The notes below the pieces were generated by a model. The model did not search any database, had not been told where the DNA came from, and saw only the letters and a program-made list of their open reading frames with translations. From Actinomadura hibisca NBRC 15177 (GTDB taxonomy: Bacteria > Actinomycetota > Actinomycetes > Streptosporangiales > Streptosporangiaceae), in contig NZ_BCRO01000058.1 of NCBI RefSeq assembly GCF_001552635.1, positions 1 through 62,654 on the forward strand: a DNA stretch of 62,654 bases, in the 5' to 3' direction. Position 1 is the stretch's first letter, and each line of letters opens with the position of its first letter. Below are positions 58,197 to 62,654 of this stretch, in pieces. The translations under genes were made by a program, and so were the position numbers.

Positions 58197-59951
58197 ATGG
58201 CCGGGTTGCTGACGTCCCGGGCGCTGCCGCTGCAGCCCGGGGACCCGCGCCGGCTCGGCGGGTACGAGATCACCGGGCGGCTCGGCGTCGGCGAGCAGGG
58301 CGCGGTGTTCGCCGGGCGGTCCGCCGCCGGGCGGCCGGTCGCCGTGAAGCTGCTGCACGTGCGGCTGAGCGGCGAGCCGGTGGCGCGCTCGCGGTTCGCC
58401 GTGGCGCTCGCCCCCGCCCGCAAGGTCGCCGGGTTCTGCACGGCCGGGCTGCTGGACTCCGGCGTCGAGGGCGACCGCCCCTACGTCGTCGCCGAGCTGG
58501 TCGACGGGCCCTCGCTCCAGCAGCTGGTCGCCGAGGAGGGCCCGCGCGGGCCCGCCGTCGTCGAGCGGGTCGCGGTGGGCGCGGCGATCGCGCTGGCGGC
58601 GGTGCACCGGGCCGGGGCGCTGCACCTGGACGTCAAGCCCGGCAACGTCCTGCTGGGCCGCGACGGGCCGCGCGTGGCCGACTTCGGCGTCGCCCGCGCG
58701 CTGGAGGCCGTCAACGCCGTGCCCGCCGGGCGCACGGTGACCGACCCGGCCTACCAGGCCCCCGAGCAGCTCAGCGGGCAGGGCATCGGCCCGGCGGCCG
58801 ACGTGTTCGCCTGGGCGGCGACGCTGGTGTTCGCGGCGACCGGCGCGCCGCCGTTCGGCGACGACTCGCCCTCGGAGGTCATGCAGCGCATCGTCTACGA
58901 CGACCCCGACCTGTCGGCGCTGCCCGAGTCGCTGCGCGAGGTGGTCGCCGACGCGCTGGCCAAGGACCCGGCGCAACGGCCGACCGCGGCGGGGCTGCTG
59001 GAACGGCTGCTGGCCGAGGACGGGCCGCTGGCCGCCCGGCTGCCCGCGTCGATGGTCGACGAGGGCCGCGCCCTGTCCGGCGGCCCGGCCCCGGCCGCGG
59101 GCTCGCCCCCGGCTCAGGCCCCCGCCCTGGGCCCCGCCCCGGCTCCCCTGGCCCTGCCCGCCCCGGACGATTCCGGGCCGAACACCGGTCCGCAGCCGGA
59201 GACTTCGGTCACACCGCGCCCCGACGTCGCGCCGGAGCCCGAGCCCGCGCCCACGCAGGCCGTCCCCGTGCTGGTCCACGACCGCATTCAGCTCCCCGGC
59301 AACCAGGCCACCGCGGTCTTCGACATGCCGTCCGACCCCGTCGATCCGGCCGACCCGACCGCCCCGCACATCGTCCCCGGCATGGCGGGCCCCTACGGCG
59401 GCGACGACGCCCGCACCGGCACCGCCCTGCTGGACGCGGTGCCGCCGGCCGGGCGCACGCCGCTGCTGGCGCGCGTGCGGCGCAACAACCACGTGCTGGG
59501 CGTGGCGCTGTCGCTGACCATCGGCGTGCTGGTCGGTGTCGCGATCATCGCGCTGGTGTTGTGGCCGCAGCTCAAGGAGGAGCCCGCAGGCTCCGCCGAC
59601 CCTGCCCGCCCGGCGGCCGGGCAGGCGGTCGACACGATCCCCGGCTCGTTCGGCGGCACGTGGAAGGGCACCGCCGTCAACGCCACCAACGGCGTGTCGT
59701 TCCCGCTGGAGGTCACCTTCACGGCGGGCGGCAAGAACGCGCGGGCCGTCTACCCGAAGGAGCGCTGCACCGGCGCGCTGACCTTCGTGCGGGGCACCGG
59801 GGAGAGCCTGCGGATGACCGTCGCGGTCGCCAAGCCCTGCTCGCCCGGCAACGTGCAGGTGGACCGGCAGCCCGACGGGTCGCTGAAGTACGTGTGGACC
59901 TCTCCGAGCAACGACAACCGCCGCTACGAGGCCGTGCTGAAGCGCGGCTGA
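58197..59951 (+). CDS. Membrane Ser/Thr protein kinase with degenerate motifs
   Basis: 584 residues. The kinase domain (about 20-280) has a glycine loop LGVGEQGAVF, Lys51 in VAVKLL, Asp145 in LHLDVKPGNVLL (HLD instead of HRD) and DFG at 162-164. Helix C reads FAVALAPARKV and lacks the usual glutamate. A Pro/Ala-rich linker of about 150 residues leads to one membrane helix (VLGVALSLTIGVLVGVAIIA, about 436-459) and an extracytoplasmic beta-rich domain of about 120 residues (FGGTWKGTAVNATNGVSFPL). ATG 58197 follows CGGAGG. A strong terminator follows. Confidence 0.87.
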   Translation: MAGLLTSRALPLQPGDPRRLGGYEITGRLGVGEQGAVFAGRSAAGRPVAVKLLHVRLSGEPVARSRFAVALAPARKVAGFCTAGLLDSGVEGDRPYVVAELVDGPSLQQLVAEEGPRGPAVVERVAVGAAIALAAVHRAGALHLDVKPGNVLLGRDGPRVADFGVARALEAVNAVPAGRTVTDPAYQAPEQLSGQGIGPAADVFAWAATLVFAATGAPPFGDDSPSEVMQRIVYDDPDLSALPESLREVVADALAKDPAQRPTAAGLLERLLAEDGPLAARLPASMVDEGRALSGGPAPAAGSPPAQAPALGPAPAPLALPAPDDSGPNTGPQPETSVTPRPDVAPEPEPAPTQAVPVLVHDRIQLPGNQATAVFDMPSDPVDPADPTAPHIVPGMAGPYGGDDARTGTALLDAVPPAGRTPLLARVRRNNHVLGVALSLTIGVLVGVAIIALVLWPQLKEEPAGSADPARPAAGQAVDTIPGSFGGTWKGTAVNATNGVSFPLEVTFTAGGKNARAVYPKERCTGALTFVRGTGESLRMTVAVAKPCSPGNVQVDRQPDGSLKYVWTSPSNDNRRYEAVLKRG

Positions 59952-59980
59952 CCTCGGTCTTTTCCTTCGACTCCGGCATC

Positions 59981-60027
59981 ACGGGCCGGGCGAACGGCGC
60001 AGCGCGCCGCCCGCCCGGCCCGTTTTT
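59981..60027 (+). terminator. Intrinsic terminator of the kinase gene
   Basis: ACGGGCCGGGCG (59981-59992) pairs perfectly with CGCCCGGCCCGT (60012-60023), with an inner GGCGC/GCGCC hairpin in the loop and TTTT following. Confidence 0.92.
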
Positions 60028-60044
60028 ACGGTATTGAGTCCGAA

Positions 60045-60075
60045 TTGACCTTCACATCCGCAATAGATCTATTAG
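60045..60075 (+). promoter_or_regulatory. Promoter of subtilase 3 with an overlapping palindrome
   Basis: TTGACC at 60045-60050 is a good -35. The -10 could be TCTATT at 60068 (17-bp spacing) or TATTAG at 60070. A perfect 12-bp palindrome AATAGATCTATT (60062-60073) covers the -10 region, a natural repressor site. Confidence 0.5.
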
Positions 60076-60161
60076 GGTGCTCACGGCTGATTCCCCCGAC
60101 CCTGCGCGCCGGACGCCGCGGCACGGTGCCGCGTTCCCGGCCGCGCCCTGAAGGAGTCCCC

Positions 60162-61337
60162 TTGCGCGTTGCCCCCCGGCGTGCCCTGCTGGCCGGTGCG
60201 ATCACCGCGTCCCTCGGCGCGGCCGCCACCCTGCCGTTCCTCGCCTCCGCCGACACCGGCCCCGACCTGGTCAAGGTCGCCGCGGTCACCGGCGGCGGCA
60301 CGCCCATCCCCGGCCAGTACATCGTCACCATGAAGGGCGGCGCGTCCCCGGTCGACGCCTCGCGCCAGGTCAGCGCGAACGCCAAGCACTTCACCGGCGC
60401 CGTCAACGCCTTCGCCGCCAAGCTCGACGCCCGCCAGCTCGACCGGCTGCGCCGCGACCAGCGCGTCGCCGCGATCGAGCCCGACCAGATCTACAAGGCC
60501 GACACCGTGCAGCGCTCGCCGCTGCCGTGGGGCCTGGACCGCATCGACCAGCGCACCGGCCGCAACAAGGCCTACTCCTACGGCTGGAAGGGCACCGGCG
60601 TCACGGCCTACGTGATCGACAGCGGCATCGCCGCGAACCACCCGCAGTTCGGCGGCCGCGCCGCGTCGGTGTGGGTCGCCCCGAGCCTGGGCGGCAACGG
60701 CGGCGACTGCGCCGGGCACGGCACGCACGTGGCCGGGACCATCGGCTCCAAGCTGCACGGCGTCGCCAAGAACGTGCGGATCCGCTCGTTGCGGGTGCTG
60801 GACTGCGAGGGCAACGGCTCGTTGTCGGACGTGCTCGGCGCGATCAACTGGCTGCGCACGCACGCCCAGCGGCCCGCGGTCGCGAACCTGTCGCTCGGCG
60901 GCGGCAAGTCCAACGCGCTCAACACCGCGCTGACCAACCTGTCCAAGTCCCGGGTGTTCGTGTCGGTCTCGGCCGGCAACGAGAACCAGAACGCCTGCAA
61001 CACCTCGCCCGCCAGCGCGGGCTGGGTGGAGGCGGTCGGCGCGACCACCGTCTACGACAACCGCGCCGGGTTCTCCAACCACGGCAAGTGCGTGGACATC
61101 TTCGCGCCCGGCTACGGCATCACCTCCACCTGGCCGGGCGGCGGGCAGCGCTCGCTCAGCGGCACCTCGATGGCCTCCCCGCACGTGGCGGGCGTGGCGG
61201 CGCTGATCCTGTCGAAGTGGCCGAACTCCACCTTCCCGCAGGTGCAGAAGTGGCTGAGCGACTACTCCACCAAGAACCGCATCGGCAAACTCCCGCGCGG
61301 CACCGCCAACAAGATGCTCTACAAGGCGAATCTGTGA
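60162..61337 (+). CDS. Secreted S8 subtilase 3 (classical, with I9 propeptide)
   Basis: 391 residues starting at TTG 60162, placed by AAGGAG 5 bp upstream. A signal peptide (ending LPFLASAD) is followed by an inhibitor-I9 propeptide (about residues 50-115, GQYIVTMKGG to AAIEPDQIY), then the proteinase K-like domain with Asp153 (YVIDSGI), His186 (GHGTHVAG), oxyanion Asn273 (SAGNENQNAC) and Ser336 (GTSMASPHVAG). Five Cys residues include pairs typical of this subfamily. It should be fully active after self-cleavage. A terminator lies after the gene. Confidence 0.94.
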   Translation: MRVAPRRALLAGAITASLGAAATLPFLASADTGPDLVKVAAVTGGGTPIPGQYIVTMKGGASPVDASRQVSANAKHFTGAVNAFAAKLDARQLDRLRRDQRVAAIEPDQIYKADTVQRSPLPWGLDRIDQRTGRNKAYSYGWKGTGVTAYVIDSGIAANHPQFGGRAASVWVAPSLGGNGGDCAGHGTHVAGTIGSKLHGVAKNVRIRSLRVLDCEGNGSLSDVLGAINWLRTHAQRPAVANLSLGGGKSNALNTALTNLSKSRVFVSVSAGNENQNACNTSPASAGWVEAVGATTVYDNRAGFSNHGKCVDIFAPGYGITSTWPGGGQRSLSGTSMASPHVAGVAALILSKWPNSTFPQVQKWLSDYSTKNRIGKLPRGTANKMLYKANL

Positions 61338-61355
61338 GGCCCGTCACGTAGGATG

Positions 61356-61382
61356 GCCCGGCTCCCCGCGCGGGAGCCGGGC
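61356..61382 (+). terminator. Terminator of subtilase 3
   Basis: GCCCGGCTCCC (61356-61366) pairs perfectly with GGGAGCCGGGC (61372-61382) around a CGCGC loop. Confidence 0.82.
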
Positions 61383-61497
61383 TGCCGGGCCAGGGACCAC
61401 CTCATACGCCGCAGGGGTTAACCTTGGCGAGGTACTGGATGGTTCCTTACAGTTCGTTGGCATTCGGTCAGTGACCGGCCTCGCCCGCCGAGGCAAG

Positions 61498-61677
61498 CTG
61501 ACCGGATCGGCCGAGTCCCGCGGTGTCCAGCGCGGGAGCCGGGGACCCATCTGCCGGACGGCCGGGGAGCGGTGGCTTCCCGGCCGCGCTCCGGCCGGGG
61601 TGAGTTCACGCGCCGCGCCCGTCGGCCGTGATAGGGCGGACTCCGCGCCCGAACCCGTCAGCTAACCCGGTAGGCGA
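61498..61677 (+). ncRNA. Candidate c-di-AMP (ydaO-yuaA) riboswitch
   Basis: The 5' leader of the last gene contains the conserved blocks of the ydaO-yuaA riboswitch class: GGGAGCCGGGGACCCA (61534-61549) and, at the 3' end, CCCGAACCCGTCAGCTAACC (61648-61667) followed by CGGTAGGCG. Hairpin-forming GC-rich segments lie between them. The riboswitch ends about 20 bp before the start codon's ribosome binding site. In actinobacteria this class is known to sit upstream of cell-wall-acting secreted proteins such as Rpf and NlpC/P60 enzymes, which matches the gene downstream. Boundaries are approximate. Confidence 0.82.
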
Positions 61678-61695
61678 CCGAGGAGAGGAGACGAC

Positions 61696-62643
61696 GTGGA
61701 GACCCCCACCTCCACCGGCCGGCGACGCCGTCGCCGGCGCGCCGCCTTGGCCCTCGCGGCCCTGGCCGGGGCCGTGCCGCTGCTGGCGGGCACCACGGTC
61801 ACCGCGCCCGGGGCGCTGGCCGACCCGGGCGACAGCGGCCGGATCAGCAAGCTGAACGACCAGATCGAGCGGCTCGACAAGGCCTACGGCGGCGACCTGG
61901 CGCGGCTCAAGGACGCCCAGTTCGACATGAAGCGCGCCCTGGACAAGGCCCGCGTCCTGCGCGCCGACCTGGAGGTGACCCGCCGCTCGGTCGCCACGCT
62001 CGCCGCGACCCAGTACATGACCGGCGGCACCGACCCCACCCTCCAGGTCATCACCGCCGACGACCCGGCCGGGCTGCTGGCCACCAGCAGCCTGACCACG
62101 CACCTGGGGCAGAACCAGGCCGCCAAGGTGCAGATGGTGCAGAAGCTGGTCGCCGAGCAGGAGAAGGCCCAGCAGGAGGCCAAGAGGAAGGTCGAGGGCC
62201 TGGAGAAGCAGATCGCCGACCTGCTGAGCAAGAAGAAGCAGATCCGCGAGCTGGTCAAGAAGTACAAGCCGGAGTCGCCGAGCGCCGGCATGGGCGGGGT
62301 GACCCCGCGCATGAAGAAGGTGCACGACGTCCTGGACGTCGAGTTCGGACCGTTCCCGATGATCGGCTGCGTGCGCACCACCGGCGACCCGCAGGACCAC
62401 GGCGTCGGCAAGGCGTGCGACTTCATGGTGACGACCGGCGGCCGCATGGCCGGCGGCTCGGCCCAGGCGCTGGGCGACCGCACCGCCGCCTACGCCATCG
62501 CCAACGCCAGCAAGCTCGGCGTGAAGTACGTGATCTGGCGGCAGCGCATCTACGACATGCGCTCGCCCGGCTGGGACTCGATGTCCGACCGGGGCGGCGT
62601 CACCGCCAACCACTACGACCACGTCCACATCAGTGTTTTTTGA
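61696..62643 (+). CDS. Secreted coiled-coil protein with LAS-like C-terminal domain
   Basis: 315 residues. A signal peptide (RRRRRRRAALALAALAGAVP, ending near residue 43) is followed by two long coiled-coil segments (about 48-100 and 140-195; KLNDQIERLDKAYGGDLARL and AEQEKAQQEAKRKVEGLEKQ). The C-terminal 110-residue domain (VTPRMKKVHDVLDVEFGPF to HYDHVHISVF) has DHGVGKACDFM and HYDHVHIS, reminiscent of the zinc site (HxxxGxAxD and HxH) of LAS-type peptidoglycan peptidases. GTG 61696 is placed by AGGAG. The candidate c-di-AMP riboswitch upstream points to a wall-remodelling role. Enzymatic activity is inferred. Confidence 0.85.
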   Translation: METPTSTGRRRRRRRAALALAALAGAVPLLAGTTVTAPGALADPGDSGRISKLNDQIERLDKAYGGDLARLKDAQFDMKRALDKARVLRADLEVTRRSVATLAATQYMTGGTDPTLQVITADDPAGLLATSSLTTHLGQNQAAKVQMVQKLVAEQEKAQQEAKRKVEGLEKQIADLLSKKKQIRELVKKYKPESPSAGMGGVTPRMKKVHDVLDVEFGPFPMIGCVRTTGDPQDHGVGKACDFMVTTGGRMAGGSAQALGDRTAAYAIANASKLGVKYVIWRQRIYDMRSPGWDSMSDRGGVTANHYDHVHISVF

Positions 62644-62654
62644 GCCCCGGCCCA

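Overview
This is a very GC-rich actinobacterial chromosome segment. Supporting signs are the pervasive GC3 bias, many GTG and TTG starts with clear GGAGG-type ribosome binding sites, Actinobacteria-restricted families (DUF397 with a DUF5753 regulator, BldC, DUF3073, DUF6243, DUF6801-like), and the conserved order bldC / hypothetical / Val-Leu dehydrogenase / DUF3073 / purM / purF. The protein repertoire suggests a filamentous member of Streptosporangiales such as Actinomadura; that placement is inferred. I see no rRNA, tRNA, CRISPR array, transposase, phage module or large biosynthetic cluster. One end of the window (1-453) is non-coding and repeat-rich.

Layout. 454-3285: a membrane protein, then a whiJ-like locus (DUF397, XRE regulator, divergent anti-sigma-type ATPase). 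3298-5831: an acyl-CoA ligase divergent from a TetR regulator. 5853-15592: two PucR-type regulators, a secreted four-gene operon (two DUF6801-like proteins, one carrying two FN3 domains, then a secretory lipase and a lipoprotein), and a third PucR-type regulator reading away from the operon. This is the most system-like part of the window. 15907-29056: two giant secreted subtilases (1301 and 1100 aa) around a PoxB-type enzyme, a DUF488 protein, a beta-propeller lipoprotein and a MarR/ABC exporter pair. 29115-33631: two MFS efflux pumps, each divergent from its own TetR gene. 33710-38116: a complete sugar ABC importer operon. 38511-49019: a redox-type repeat lipoprotein, a strange W/R-rich repeat protein, DUF6243, PyrD, a probable G1 (eqolisin-like) glutamic peptidase, a methyltransferase, a cell-wall amidase, and LacI and TetR regulators. 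49378-58011: the conserved housekeeping block (bldC to purF, then a sterol-carrier-like protein). 58197-62643: a membrane Ser/Thr kinase with degenerate motifs, a classical subtilase with an I9 propeptide, and a secreted coiled-coil protein behind a leader that matches the c-di-AMP (ydaO-yuaA) riboswitch.

How the genes work together. Secretion and envelope biology dominate: three subtilases, a G1-like peptidase, a lipase, an amidase, a LAS-type zinc-site protein and several lipoproteins. Efflux is organised as regulator/pump pairs whose intergenic regions contain easily readable palindromes, so operator predictions are unusually concrete here. Small DNA events are also visible: a palindrome-bearing 84-bp in-frame segment inside purF, 17-bp tandem duplications at two gene ends, and minisatellites at 247-360 and about 7965-8038. 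All calls come from reading the sequence; no database search was run.
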